Source of the DNA: Siphonodentalium dalli
Lineage: Eukaryota > Mollusca > Scaphopoda > Gadilida > Siphonodentaliidae
Assembly (NCBI GenBank): GCA_032622095.1
Contig: CP136066.1
Span: 46,966,911 to 47,030,910, forward strand
DNA: 64,000 nucleotides
Direction of reading: 5' to 3'
Made by a program: the position numbers and the translations under genes. This document shows positions 47,245 to 58,841 of the stretch, one piece after another. How positions within the stretch are numbered: position 1 is the stretch's first letter; every line of letters starts with the position of its first letter. The notes under the pieces are model-generated. The model was not told the DNA's origin. It made no database searches and saw only the letters and a list, made by a program, of their open reading frames with translations.

Positions 47245-47309
47245 GTCCCACCATTGAAAATAAGTAGGTTATTGTCAGCAGAAATAGCATCACTGTCTGC
47301 TATTTGATG
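47245..47309 (-). pseudogene. WSC-exon relic, piece downstream of fold-back insertion
   Basis: The plus-strand text 'tcccaccattga...', 'ttattgtcagcagaaata' and 'ttgatgt' matches the same string order at about 17335-17405, just 3' of the WSC domain at 17.4 kb. The similarity stops exactly where the fold-back element begins and resumes on its other side at 51612. Too diverged and short to encode a protein. Confidence 0.55.
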
Positions 47310-50300
47310 TAGTCCGGCCGCCAGGTCACGGATGCGTGTTTTGGCGTATAAAGTTTTTTTCTCTGCGGATTTTGTAAATTCAGGTATCCGACATCAAGAT
47401 TTTATCGGCTGGCCATCTGTCAGCCTTGAGAAATTTTTTTTATAGCGCCCTAAAAAGTATACCCCCCCCCAATTTTTTTTCACAGACGTAAAACCAGTTA
47501 CTTGGAATTTATTGCAAACTCACATGACTAATCTAGTAAAATATATATATTTTCATGAAGCTAAGGTATAATGACACTATTTTGGTCCAAAATTGAAACT
47601 CACCATCCAAGATGACCACCAAAATGGCCGCCGGAAGTTGAAAATATATCATTTTTTCACAATTATCTTCTAGATCAGTTCATGATGTTTGGAACTGGTT
47701 GAGTAATATGACTTTATTTTGTATTTTGTATATTAACTGATCATTGGAGCAATTATATATGCCATTATTGGGGTCCTATCCGCTTGTGATCCCTCAAAAA
47801 TTCGATTTTACAGAAAGCGGTATAAAATTTCACAAAAAATCACAACTGGGATTCTAGTCATATTTCAACAAGACATGAACAGAAGGTTGCAATTATGTGA
47901 GGCATACCATTACATATGAATATTCCAACTCACTGGAACCAAAATTCTTACTTTGGCTCAAAATGGCTGCCAAAATGGCCGCCAAAATATGGAAAATGGT
48001 AAATATTGCCCTAGGGTGTCCCGCAATCGCTTACAAGTTGTGATTGATGTACAAAATTGGCTATTCTTCCTTCTATACATTGAATACTAACATGTCTGCT
48101 GCACCATGGTTAATTGTTACTGTTATCGCCACTGACATCAAAAATTAACTTTTCAGGTTTGGATAATTTGTTCTAGTAATATGTAACTATCTTTAGATTG
48201 AAAGGTGTTTATTGTATTGGTTTATCTTAAATGTGTCACACTACGGAGTTTATAGACCAAATTGCTCAAAATGGCTTCCAAAATGGCAATCAAATTGGTA
48301 AAAGTTATTTGTTAACATATATCATTATAACATTATATATATAACATTATTCTCTGCGTTATCCGAAAATGTAGCAAATTGTGACTCACTTGGTTATTAT
48401 ACGTGTTAGGTAATTAACTGACAACTAAATGTTCTATTATGGTTGTCCCAGTTCCGAATGGGGCATGACAAATTCATTTTAAAGTATGGAAATTTGCGGA
48501 GAACCTCTTTTGTGATTCTGACCATATTATTGAAAGGAAATGGGTAGAACTTTGAGACGGAACTGAGATGAATCATAATATGTGGCTCTTCTGGTCCATT
48601 GTGATAAACCAATATCAACTGGATACAGGATGTTTGCCAAGATGGTAGCCAGGGAGTTACTCCATGTGAGGTGAATAGGTATACATGGAGTTAATGTATG
48701 TCACGAATGATGTGAATATTTATACAATGAGTGACTATATGGTTATGAGTGTGTTGTCCATAGTGAGATATATGGGTATACAGGGAGAGGTCATGGTCAT
48801 GTGTGGGGTGAATCGGTATGAATGGTGTGACTGCATGTTGTATGATTGTGTATATCATGTACGGGTGCACCATGTGTGCCTGTATGGACATTGATGTGGT
48901 GTATGGATGTAGCTACATGGTAATCTATGTATTGATTATATATATATGGAGTGACTGTAAGGTCCTGGGTGGGATGTACATGTGTTTCTGTATGCTCACG
49001 AATGGGGTGTGTGGATAAATAGTGAGTGATTTTATGGTCAGGAGTAATGTGTATGGTATACATATTCACCTCACCATTGGCCATATCACTCACTGTATCC
49101 TTATTTGTCACATCATAGCCGAATAGCCACGAAAGATATACTAATACACCCCAGCCATGTCAGTATAGTCACTCCATGTGAGCATATGCACATCATCCGT
49201 GGCCATATAGCCACTCGCTATATACACATACACCTCGCCCATGACCATATAGCAACACGATTGTATATCCGCATAACCTACACATGACCATACCGCCACG
49301 AGTTGCCAAGCAGGAACAACAGGTATACTCACACACCTGACAAGTTAGTCACTTCCTACATATATATTCATTACATTGATGATCATACAGTCACTCCTTG
49401 TATACCTACTCGTCACACCATTGACCATACAGTCACTACCTGTATACATATTCCACACACAGTCATATAACCACTCGATATATACATATGAAGCTCACCC
49501 TAGACCATAAATTCACTCCAGGTATACATATGCACCTCACCGCTGGCCATTCAGTCCTTCCAGATATACAAAATCCCGCACACACGACCACTCATACCAT
49601 CCATACTTGCATATACACCTCACACATGACAATTCAGCAATGCACTGTATAATCATACACGCCATCCATGATCATACAGCTAATCCATACACACCCACCA
49701 ATGATAATACATCCACGATATATATACATATACATCCCATCCATTACTACAAGGACACTTCCTATATACCCACACGATAATGTCCACCCAGCTTACTCCA
49801 GGTATGCATATAGACTTCAATCATGACAGTACAGTCATTCCATGTATACCACACATTACCCGTAATCATAACATCACTCACTATTTATTCACACACCCCA
49901 TCCATGATCATACAGAAAACACATGTACATCCCACCCATGACCTTACACTCACTCCATATATACATAATCAATACATAGATGACCATGTAGCTATATTCA
50001 TACACCACACCAATGTCCATACATGCACACTGGGTGCACCCGTATGGGATAGACACAACCATACACCATACAGTGACTCCATGCATACCGACACACCCCA
50101 CACCTGACCATGACCTCTCCCTGTATACCTATAAATATCACTATGGACAACACAAACATATCCATGTAGTCACTCACTGTATACATATTCACATCATTCA
50201 TGACATACACTAACTCCATGTATACCTATTCACCTCACCTCTGATCATAGAGTAACTCCATGTCTACCATCTTGGCATCAATCCTGTATCCAGTTGATAT

Positions 50301-51611
50301 TGGTTTATCATAATTGACCAGAAGAGCCATATATTATGTTTCATCTCAGTTCCGTCTCAAAGTTCTGCCCATTTTCTTTCAATAATATGGTCAGAATCAC
50401 AAAAGAGGTTCTCCGCAAATTGCCCTACTTTAAAATGAATTTGACATGCCCCATACGGAACTGGGACAACCATAATAGAACATTTAGTTGTCATTTAATT
50501 ACCTATCACGTATAATAACCAAGTCAGTCACATTTTCGGATAACGCAGAGATTAATGTTATATGTTATATATATAATATTATAATGATATATGTAAAAAA
50601 AATTGTTTTACCAAATTGGTTGCCATTTTGGAAGCCATCTTGAGCAATTTGGTCTATAAACACCATAGTGTGACACATTCAAGATAAACCAATACAATAA
50701 ACACCTTTTAATCCAAAGATAAAATGGTCCAAACCTGAAAAAAGGTTTTTGAGAGAAAAGTCCAATATGTTTGGTGATGTCAGTGGTGGCAACAGTAACA
50801 ATTAACCATGGTGCAGCTAGTTAGTATTCAATGTATAGAAGGCATAATAGCGAATTGTGTACATCAACCACAACTTGTAAGCGATTGCAGGGCACCCTAG
50901 GGCAATATTTATCATTTTCCATATTTTGGCGGCCATTTTGGCAGCCATTTTGAGCCAAAGTAAGAATTTTGGTACCAGTGAGTTGGAATATTCATAAGTA
51001 ATGGTATGCCTCACTTAATTGCAACCTTCTGTTCATTTCTTGTTGAAATATGACTAGAATCCCAGTTGTGATTTTTTGTAAAATTTTATACCGCGTTCTA
51101 TAAAATCGAATTTTTGAGGGATCAAAAGCGGATAGGACCCCAATAATTGCATGTTTAATTGCTCCAATGATCAGTTAATATACAAAATACAAAATAAAGT
51201 CATATTACTCAACCAGTTCCAAACAGCATGAACTGATCTAGAAGATAATTGAGAAAAAATGATATATTTTCAACTCCCGGCGGCCATTTTGGTGGCCATC
51301 TTGGATGGTGAGTTTCAATTTTGGGCCAAAATAGTGTCATTATGTCTTAGCTTCATAAAAATATATACATTTTACTAGATTAGTCATGTGAATTTGCAAC
51401 AAATTCCAAATAACTGGTTTTACGTCTGTGGAAATCTGGGGGGGGGGGGTATACTTTTTAGGGCGCTATAAAAAAAATAGCTCAAGGCTGCCAGATGGCC
51501 AGCCGATAAAATCTTGTTGTCGGATACCTGAATTTACAAAATCCGCAGAGAAAAAAACTTTATACGCGAAAACAAGCATTCGTGAATTCCGGGTGTTTGG
51601 CGACCGGACTA
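47310..51611. mobile_element. Large fold-back element, 4302 bp
   Basis: Perfectly inverted termini tagtccgg/ccggacta. Long arms (about 1.35 kb each: 47310-48660 and 50260-51611) are near-identical in reverse complement, including 'ggcgctataaaaaaaat', a C/G run next to 'tatactttttagggcgc' and 'aaaatggccgccaaaatatgg'. A minisatellite core joins them. A possible 3-bp duplication (atg at 47307-47309 and 51612-51614) flanks it. No transposase ORF. Short ORFs in arms and core are mirror images of each other. It interrupts a WSC-exon relic. Confidence 0.85.
48660..50260. repeat. Minisatellite core of the fold-back element, about 60-bp unit
   Basis: Many diverged units built on 'tccatgtatacctattcacc' and 'catgaccatacagtcactcc'. 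Units run in one orientation from 48660 to about 49055, then flip and run in the other to 50260. The flip is not at the geometric centre of the element (about 49460), so the right-hand array has expanded. Confidence 0.8.
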
Positions 51612-51690
51612 ATGGGGCCATCACACACCAGTACGGAACGTCGACAGAGCCCAACCTCCTCCACACTTCTGAGTCCCGTCTCGGGGAACG
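51612..51690 (-). pseudogene. WSC-exon relic, piece upstream of fold-back insertion
   Basis: On the minus strand a frame reads 'DGTQKCGGGWALSTFRTGV' and then a stop. It corresponds to the end of the WSC domain at 17.42-17.48 kb (GDTNQKCGG...SVFQTGV). Upstream conserved cysteines are missing. With the 47245-47309 piece it forms one WSC-like sequence split by the 4.3-kb insertion. Confidence 0.6.
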
Positions 51691-51719
51691 TGTGGTAGGG
51701 ATGAATAAATTAGTAAGGT

Positions 51720-52230
51720 TTTCGACACGCTTTCGAAAACGCGCGGTCTAACCAGGTGACTATGCAGGTGCATGCTTCCTTTGTTTTCAAACGGTGCACG
51801 AGAAGCATGGTGACGCTAAAAAATTGTGGCGGGATTATTAAAAAGGCGTCGGCACGTGGTCTAACCAGGTGCACTATTCCATTGTTTCAGGATAGTGTGG
51901 TCCAAACACCTGCACACTTCCATTGTTTTCTAAAGGTCCAAACAGGTGCACGAGGCTTGCTGACAATTATGGTGGCCATTGTTGGGTCGAATAAGGAGGA
52001 GTTTCGACACCCTATCATATAATTAAGAATCAGCGACTTTAATTAAAACCTATCAAATAATTAAGAACGATAAGGAGGGGCTTCATTAATTCATTCTACC
52101 TATCATATAAGTGAGAAGGAAAAGGAGGGGCTTTCATACAATAAGGACCCCTAATAAACCCCTACCATTGGCCCCTTAAGACAATAGGATGAAACAAAGG
52201 GGGCAAAAATCGATAGAATTGCCCCTATAG
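51720..52230. other. Repeated-phrase spacer, no gene
   Basis: 'ctaaccaggtg', 'caggtgca' and 'ttccattgtttt' recur at 51749-51960, and 'cctatcatataattaagaa' recurs at about 52010-52110. Diverged short repeats; no gene. Confidence 0.5.
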
Positions 52231-53060
52231 TGGCCCGATTACTACTTGGAAGATCTGTCTGTGTGTGTCTGTGTGTAGGTGTGTGTGTGTGTGTGTGTGT
52301 GTTCGCGATGAACTCGAAAACGGCCGACCCGATTTCGATGAAACTTCGTATGTGGGGGTATTTTCGGCCGGGGTGGCATAGGCATATTAATTTGTCCGTG
52401 CGACGTGACCTTGACCTTGAAATCGGGTCATTTCAAGGTCAAACGCCTGAATATCACGGGATTTCGATGAAACTTGGTATGTGGGGTATTTTCGGCCGAG
52501 AAGTGGTATAGGCCTATTAATTTGCCCGTGCGACGTGACATTGACCTTGAAATTGGGTCATTTCAACTTTTCAAGGTCAAACGCCCGGATATCACGGGAT
52601 TTCGATGAAACTTGGTATGTGGGGGTATTTTCGGCCGAGAAGTGGCATACGCCTATTAATTTACCCGTGCGACGTGACATTGACCTTGAAATCGGGTCAA
52701 TTCAAGGTCAAATCGCGAATTTTGATGGGATGGCCACGAAATTTGATACATAGGGTTTACTTTTGTGTTTTCGACGGGTCAAATTGTGACCCCGACCTGA
52801 TCTTGACCTTCAAAATGATAAATTCAAGGTCAAATCGGGTAAAACAGGATGGATTTCGACGGGTACTTTTGTCGGGTACTTTTCTCCGGGCAGTGTTTTG
52901 GACGGGTCAAATCGTTACCTCAACTGACCTTGACCTTCAAAATGGTCAATTCAAGGTCAAAGCCCGGACTTCTAGTATATATATATGTGTGTATGTGGGT
53001 ACTTCATAGAATCGAAAACGGCTGATCGGATCGAGCTCAAATTTCGTATGTAAGGGTAAA
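52230..53060. repeat. Satellite-like array, about 135-bp unit, opening with (tg)n
   Basis: A 'ctgtctgtgtgtgtctgtgt' run leads into three units sharing 'gatttcgatgaaacttggta', 'tattttcggccg', 'gcctattaattt' and 'gtgcgacgtgac', then two shorter units with 'gaccttcaaaatg' and 'attcaaggtcaa'. A third related block (gaaaacggctgatcggatcg, aaatttcgtatg) follows at about 53010. Frames through it are repeat artefacts. Confidence 0.8.
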
Positions 53061-53289
53061 AACCCACGGGGATCGTCGACGTCGCATTTTGGACACAAGC
53101 TCAGAGCACCGCTTCTCCCTACCCAGTCACAATAAAATGGCACCGTGGGGGTTAACATACCTCTTTTAGGGACGGGTACCGTGAATTAACTCATGAAAAA
53201 AACTAAATGGGTGTTGTGTTATTCTTATGGCTGTCGTTCCTATAAAGGGGGCGGGATTTTATCGGGTCAGTTTTTTCCGCCCGAAAAAG

Positions 53290-53495
53290 TCCGAATTAAC
53301 TCATTGAAAAACAAAAAATTAAATAAAAAAATAAATTAAAAAAATTAAAAAATTAAAAAAACAATTAAATTATAAAAAAAAAGAATTAAATTCAATTAAA
53401 TTTAAAAAAATTGAAATAAATATTGAAAAATAAAAAATAAATTAAATATTAAAAATTAAAAAAAAAATTAAATAAAAACAAAATATTTTTTTTAA
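53290..53495. repeat. A-rich low-complexity tract
   Basis: About 200 bp of 'aaattaaaaa'-type sequence, almost without G or C. Confidence 0.85.
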
Positions 53496-53559
53496 TGTCA
53501 TGTTTCTGACCAACCACGCCAGTGGCGGGCTAACCTGCTTGTGCTATATAAATTGAAGA

Positions 53560-53970
53560 ATGTTCATAAATGAACCCTCCTGGGACCATGTTTAATTTAT
53601 CATCATGGGGAGACGTACATTGTATGTTATTTAGTCCTCATAGGACGATATTTTAATCAACACTGATGACACCATATGGTCATTTGTATTACCCTCATAA
53701 TGGGAACACATTTTAACTTTATCATGCGAGCATATTTTAATTAACCCTGATCAGTTATGGAACATATTTTAATTAGCAATCATGGTTCCATTTTAATTAA
53801 CCATCATGGAACTATATTTTAATTAATCCCCGTGGGACCATATATTATCTAACCCTCATCGGCTCATAATTAAATTTTAATTAAACCTCTCTCCATGTGA
53901 CCATATTTTAATTAACCCTCATGGAACCATATGTGTATTTTAAATAACCCTCACGCGAGACCATATTTTC
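53560..53970. repeat. Minisatellite, about 30-40-bp unit
   Basis: 'atattttaattaacc' and 'ctcatggaaccat' recur roughly ten times with drift. Two longer repeats (gtactcggtattt..cgtacttgaa) follow at about 54004-54075. Confidence 0.75.
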
Positions 53971-54293
53971 CTCGTAGGTGATGGAATAAATGTGATCAAA
54001 AGCGTACTCGGTATTTGTGTACTTGAATAGACTAAATGTGATTATAAACGTACTCGGTATTTGCGTACTTGAACCATGTAAGGACACTCGACAAATTTGG
54101 CCTGAGTATTATTCTGCATGATATGACTTGCGTAGTTGGATGGACTAAATATGATTAGAAACGTACTCGGTATATATACCAATGTATCACAATCATTACA
54201 TTAAAGCTGCAATATATTGTATATATGCCTAATAATATGATACTGAGGGCGTTACCATATCTTACTATAGTTTTCTTGTTGTTATATGCTCAC

Positions 54294-54603
54294 CTTTAGC
54301 GAACACCGCACCACCACTTTTCCGTGTGTACGGTGCACATTTGATCACGTGACAACTCGGCGCATTGAACAAGAACCTCTGACATCCGGGTGTGTTGAAG
54401 CAGTATGCAGCACAGTCCTCTCTCAATGACACCGTGACCAGCTCATAGTTCGCCGGCGGGCACTGATCGGACAAACCAACAATCGGGGTGGTCAGCTCTT
54501 TTGTTTTAAAATACTCAGCATTTACCCGAAAAACGAATAGGATCATGACGCAAAGAGAGCGTTTGGTGAAGGAAATCGCCAAGAAACATTTGTAGCGCAT
54601 CAT
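54294..54603 (-). CDS. First exon of a secreted PAN/apple-domain protein
   Basis: The ATG at 54603 (a second directly follows) opens a hydrophobic N-terminal segment (SLCVMILFVFRVNA, residues 16-29) that fits a signal peptide. A PAN/apple-like half-domain follows with Cys spacing and motif 'VSLREDCAAYCFNTPGCQRF' and then 'CHVIKC'. The coding part ends at a good donor (AAAG|GTGAG at 54294/54293), so later exons should lie at lower coordinates. The WSC relic at 51.65 kb is on the same strand in that direction and could be part of the same former gene. PAN domains bind protein or sugar; the specific role is unknown. Confidence 0.6.
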
Positions 54604-55023
54604 CCACTTGTATTAGCGAAATGCTGTCTGAAATATGCGGTACCTCAACAACACAATGATGTCCACAAGAAATAGTACTAGATCGGTATAATATATTTTA
54701 AATATTAAAACACACGAGACTGTTACAATGCTTTTCTACAAGTTAGTAATAACACAAATCCAATTTAAGAGTTGTCCAAACGAAGAAGCTGCGAACTACA
54801 CTGCAAGCGTCGTCTCGTCTACATGTATAGATCGGTTGTGAGCATGCGCGGTGGGATTCTATAAAATATCTTTGACTAAAGTGCGGAACTCCGTCCTGCT
54901 ACGAAGACTATTCATGCCGCTGATCGCCAAAGAAACTGCGGGATGTATCCTCCTCCCAGAGTTTGTGTTTTGTTGGCTTAAAGGTCGATCGATCATACAG
55001 TATTTTATTTATAGGTGCAAATG

Positions 55024-55959
55024 ATCACGCTGGTCATCCTATAATACCCGCTGCGGGCAAATAGTGAGTAAACCCCGTTGTGGGCACGAGTGAAATCTAC
55101 AGGTAGATTTGTTTTGAGGGAAATTTTGTGATTCATTGTTTTTCTTCGGACACAACTCCGGATCCACGAGGTGCCTGGTGAAACCAGCTTCAACCAAATG
55201 TTAACAGTTCGACGAATGTAGCTCCATAAAGTGAAGAAATGCTCGATGAAGTGTGAGAATAAGCTTCCATGTTTCAATTGTGTGTGTTTTCAGCTCAAAG
55301 ATGAGTGCGTGGTGATAAATTTGGACAACGTTGTGAACGTTCCATTGATACAGATAATTTAGGAAACTAAATCTACATTCACATTAGAATTTGCTTCATT
55401 TAAAAGTCGGAAAATATTGAAAATTGCATGAGACACTCCACGGTGTTGGAGTAAACCCCATTGCGGGCATGATTTTTGCCCGCGTCGGAGTTTACTCCTG
55501 CACGCATTACGTTTTACTTTATCGATGTACGTGTACATGTATGGTATAATTGGAAAGATGTCTTTATTCGAGTAAATGGATAGGGATTTTGGGTTTATAG
55601 TATCAAAATACGCCAAGGATAGAGTGTCCCATATAGGCTGGTCAACGTTTTCCAAAACAAATCTCGAGAAGTGTCTGCAGTGAAAGTTTTGTGCATGGAA
55701 CTTATATTTACCCAGACATTCAGAATACGCTCGACTAAGATTGTGTTTTTCTCGAGAACTGATATCTGAATTTTCTCTAAACTCCCGTCACAGCATAAAT
55801 AGTATTGCCTATCATATGCGACTTACATTGTTTGATATAACTTCTAAATTGACTACTTTTGACTAATTAGACTAACTCTTATTGCCCGATGTACGGTTTA
55901 CTGACGCCCGCACCGGGGTTTACTGCCCACATCTGGGGTTATAGGATGATCAGCGTGAT
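55024..55959. mobile_element. Inverted-repeat (MITE-like) element, about 935 bp
   Basis: 'atcacgctggtcatcctata' at 55024 matches 'ttataggatgatcagcgtga' near 55940-55958 inverted, followed on both sides by 'taaaccccg'/'cggggttta' words. A strong internal hairpin (ggagtaaaccccattgcggg ... cggagtttactcc) lies at about 55449-55498. No transposase ORF; target duplication not clear. Confidence 0.6.
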
Positions 55960-56699
55960 GATTCGCGTTTGACATAAGTCACAGATATATGGAATTAAGA
56001 TCCATGGTAATATTTTACACCAAATACTGTAAGTCAGAATTTCTTAAATGAATGTTTGGCTTCCCAGGGAAAAGTAGATCAAAATGTTTGTAAACACCAT
56101 GTTTCGTATCACATAGGTATCATCCATGTGTGTTCATTGGGCTGAAACTTTTGTGGCTGCTTTATTCTGTATATATCCTCGACCCAAACCCCTAATCCAA
56201 TGATATGGGTAATCCCCGAGCGGCAGCTGAACCCTTTTTCGCAAATGTTCACTAAACGCATTGCCGGACCCGATACTAGACAATAGCGCTCATTATTCCT
56301 CAAAGCCCCCGAGAACCTCCTTTTCTGAACAGCTACCATTTCATGCATCCCCAACCTCATGGAACTATTTAGATAACACTATGACTACAAATCAAAGTAG
56401 GTACGATTAGTACAGAAAGAATAATAAGCGCATATTCTAACAATATCAAATGCAAAAATCGAGGATGCTCAGACTGTTAACAGAACGTACCCCGTTAAGT
56501 GTACATATAACGCGTTCAATGTCAACCTATACGAATCAGCAGTCCCTGTAGCCTCATCCTCCCAAAAATACAATCCGACCATCTGAATTTGAAAAGCCCT
56601 CGGGTGGTATCCATTTTCAGACACTCTTGAACTAAGCCCTAAACTCATAAATTACATATACACCATATGTGCACGGCTCACCCGAGGCCAGCTTACTAA

Positions 56700-56855
56700 A
56701 AGTTATTACTGTATATATTCACCATACTGGGGACAGTGTTGCCAGAGTATTACTGTATATATTCACCATACTGGGGACAGTGTTGAGTTATTACTGTATA
56801 TATTCACCATACTGGGGACAGTGTATATTCACCATACTGGGGACAGTGTTGCCAG
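56700..56855 (+). repeat. Tandem repeat, about 42-bp unit, four copies
   Basis: 'tattcaccatactggggaca' recurs at about 56716, 56759, 56801 and 56825, with 'gtgttgccaga' between some copies. Confidence 0.85.
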
Positions 56856-56935
56856 ATTATGCCACCCCCACAATATACAACATAATTATCCATACTTTTC
56901 ATCATTTATTATGTAATATATAGAGGATCTCACAT

Positions 56936-57067
56936 GAGTTTCTATTTTATACGGAATTTATCAACCGAGTTCACTAAATTCGATTTGAGCCGAGGTTTAC
57001 CGAGGCTCAAATAGAATTTAGTGGACGAGGTTGGTAAATTACGTATAAAATAGGACGAGTGTGAGAT
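56936..57067. repeat. Palindromic hairpin element, about 130 bp
   Basis: 'ctattttatacggaattta...' reads back as '...taaattacgtataaaatag'. The centre is the near-palindrome 'tttgagccgaggtttaccga'. The whole is one long imperfect hairpin, probably a tiny MITE. Confidence 0.65.
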
Positions 57068-57279
57068 ACTTTTTATCACATGATCAAATAAACGCGAAGC
57101 AATGCGAAATATCCATCGAAAACAACGATAAAAACCGCAGCGATCGCAAGTCATTTGTAGAACGATGTGACGTCATCGCACGCGCTGATATTAAACGTGT
57201 CTCTTATCGATAATTATGAAACTGCTTTTATGGGCAAATTATGTGATAAATATGTTTATTGGAAATGAAATATACTATC

Positions 57280-58150
57280 CTATCCTATCAGATAATGCTC
57301 CGGGATTCGAACCCAATGTACATGACATATGACATTTGTGTCATTTTGTGCGACATATGATACAACATGTGTTTGTGTGTTGAAGGAATGTTAACTCACA
57401 AATGACATATGTACAGGTGTTGCGTTCACATTTGATTTGATAGGGCTTCCCAAAGCGGTTTCAGTGCGGGATCGCCGGACTGGCTCCTTACTCTTATCAA
57501 TCGGACACCCCCTTCTCTTTCTGGCTTATGAATGTTACTCTCGTCCTCATTGCCACGGAACCAAACGGGTCATGCTACAGCTGTGCTCCCATAGCGGGTG
57601 ACGAAGCCGCGGGCACAACCCAGCGATCAAGGGGGTGCGAACGAACAGGAACTACCGGGGTCGACTGACTGACGCGTGTGCTAACTCGACCACCTGACGC
57701 AACTCCAGGAATGTAATTCCAGGACGAATATTGCATTGTTAACTAATGTTACGGACATCTTTAGTCAAAGGACATAACACGTTTTTCCTATTCATAAGCT
57801 CTCGGGGTAATTGCTCCTAAGCAAACACATTCTTAATTTTACCGAACTCCCGTTTAGCTCTTTTTACCAATTCCTTGTGTTTATACTCCGATAAAAGATA
57901 ACTTAGTTTGTCTGCATCTATAAGGCGTTGTGTGTGCCCCAAGCGTAGTACATTTCCGAACTGAATGCGCTCATCAATATCCAGAGTATCAGCTATGAAT
58001 TCTCGAAGAACTTCCTCTTCGGTTTTTGTGGGCGGTCTCGGTATTGATGATAACAGAACAAATAAAGGTGTATTTCATCTCACGAGACTCGATATCGATC
58101 ACTAATTCTGTCATTTTAACCTGTGGATGGTCTGCCTAATCATGTTTGCG
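57280..58150. other. No recognisable gene
   Basis: A B-box-like phrase 'gggattcgaaccc' at about 57302-57314 (minus orientation) has no matching A box or tRNA fold. 'acatatgacatttgtgtcat' palindromic words lie at 57325-57420. No coding evidence. Confidence 0.4.
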
Positions 58151-58162
58151 ATCGAGCTGATA

Positions 58163-58841
58163 CTAAAGTAACACGGCCAACATTTGTCTGCTTATTATTC
58201 GTGTAATCCAAAGCACACCAACAATATGTGACCCGCCATATCACCCACGGGGAGCCTCACACAGATGGAAGCATGCACTACATAGTGTCGTCTGCTACAG
58301 GCTGTGTGAGGCTCTCTATGGGTTAATAGACCCGCCATATCAAATCCAGTCGGAAGTCGGGATTGTTTTACCCTGTGCCAATGCATTCTCTTATATATGC
58401 GAGTTGACCATAGGTCGCCTCGCATATATAAGAGAATGCATTGGCCTAACAATTTTTTATCATTTTTTTTAAATAAATGTTTCTGACAGTGTTTAGGACA
58501 TAAAATAAAAAACATCCATTACCCTGCAGGGAGCCCCACACATATATAGACGCATATAGAAGAGTGTCGTCTGCTCATGTTTGTCTGGGGCTCTGTATGG
58601 GTGAAATTGTCAAACTGTTAAAGAATACAAGAAAAAATTATTAAAATTGTAAAAAATTGTTAGGCCAATGCATTCTCTTATATATGCGTATAGGCCGCCT
58701 CGCATATATAAGAGAATGCATTGGCACAGGGTAAAAAAAATCCCGACTTCCGACTGGATTTGATATGGCGGGTCACATATTGTTGGCGTGCTTTGGATTA
58801 CACGAATAATAAGCAGACAAATGTTGGCCGTGTTACTTTAG
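58163..58841. mobile_element. Nested-hairpin MITE, 679 bp
   Basis: Arms at 58163-58240 and about 58750-58841 are inverted copies (ctaaagtaacacggccaac...). Inside, 'ccaatgcattctcttatata' and its reverse complement occur four times as two further hairpins (about 58378-58443, 58663-58725). A related palindromic phrase with 'gtcgtctgctacaggctgtg' flanks the centre. Reading frames here are mirrored artefacts. No transposase. Confidence 0.75.

Noticed and set aside
48700-50200. CRISPR-like array impression from regular short repeats
   Set aside because: Units are diverged, contiguous and without spacers, in a eukaryotic fold-back element.
48685-50219. Tyr/Met/Cys- and His/Thr-rich frames in the fold-back core
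   Set aside because: They read the minisatellite in either orientation; mirror-image copies exist in the other half.
57302-57314. tRNA gene suggested by a 'gggattcgaaccc' B-box-like word
   Set aside because: No A box, acceptor stem or cloverleaf could be placed around it on either strand.
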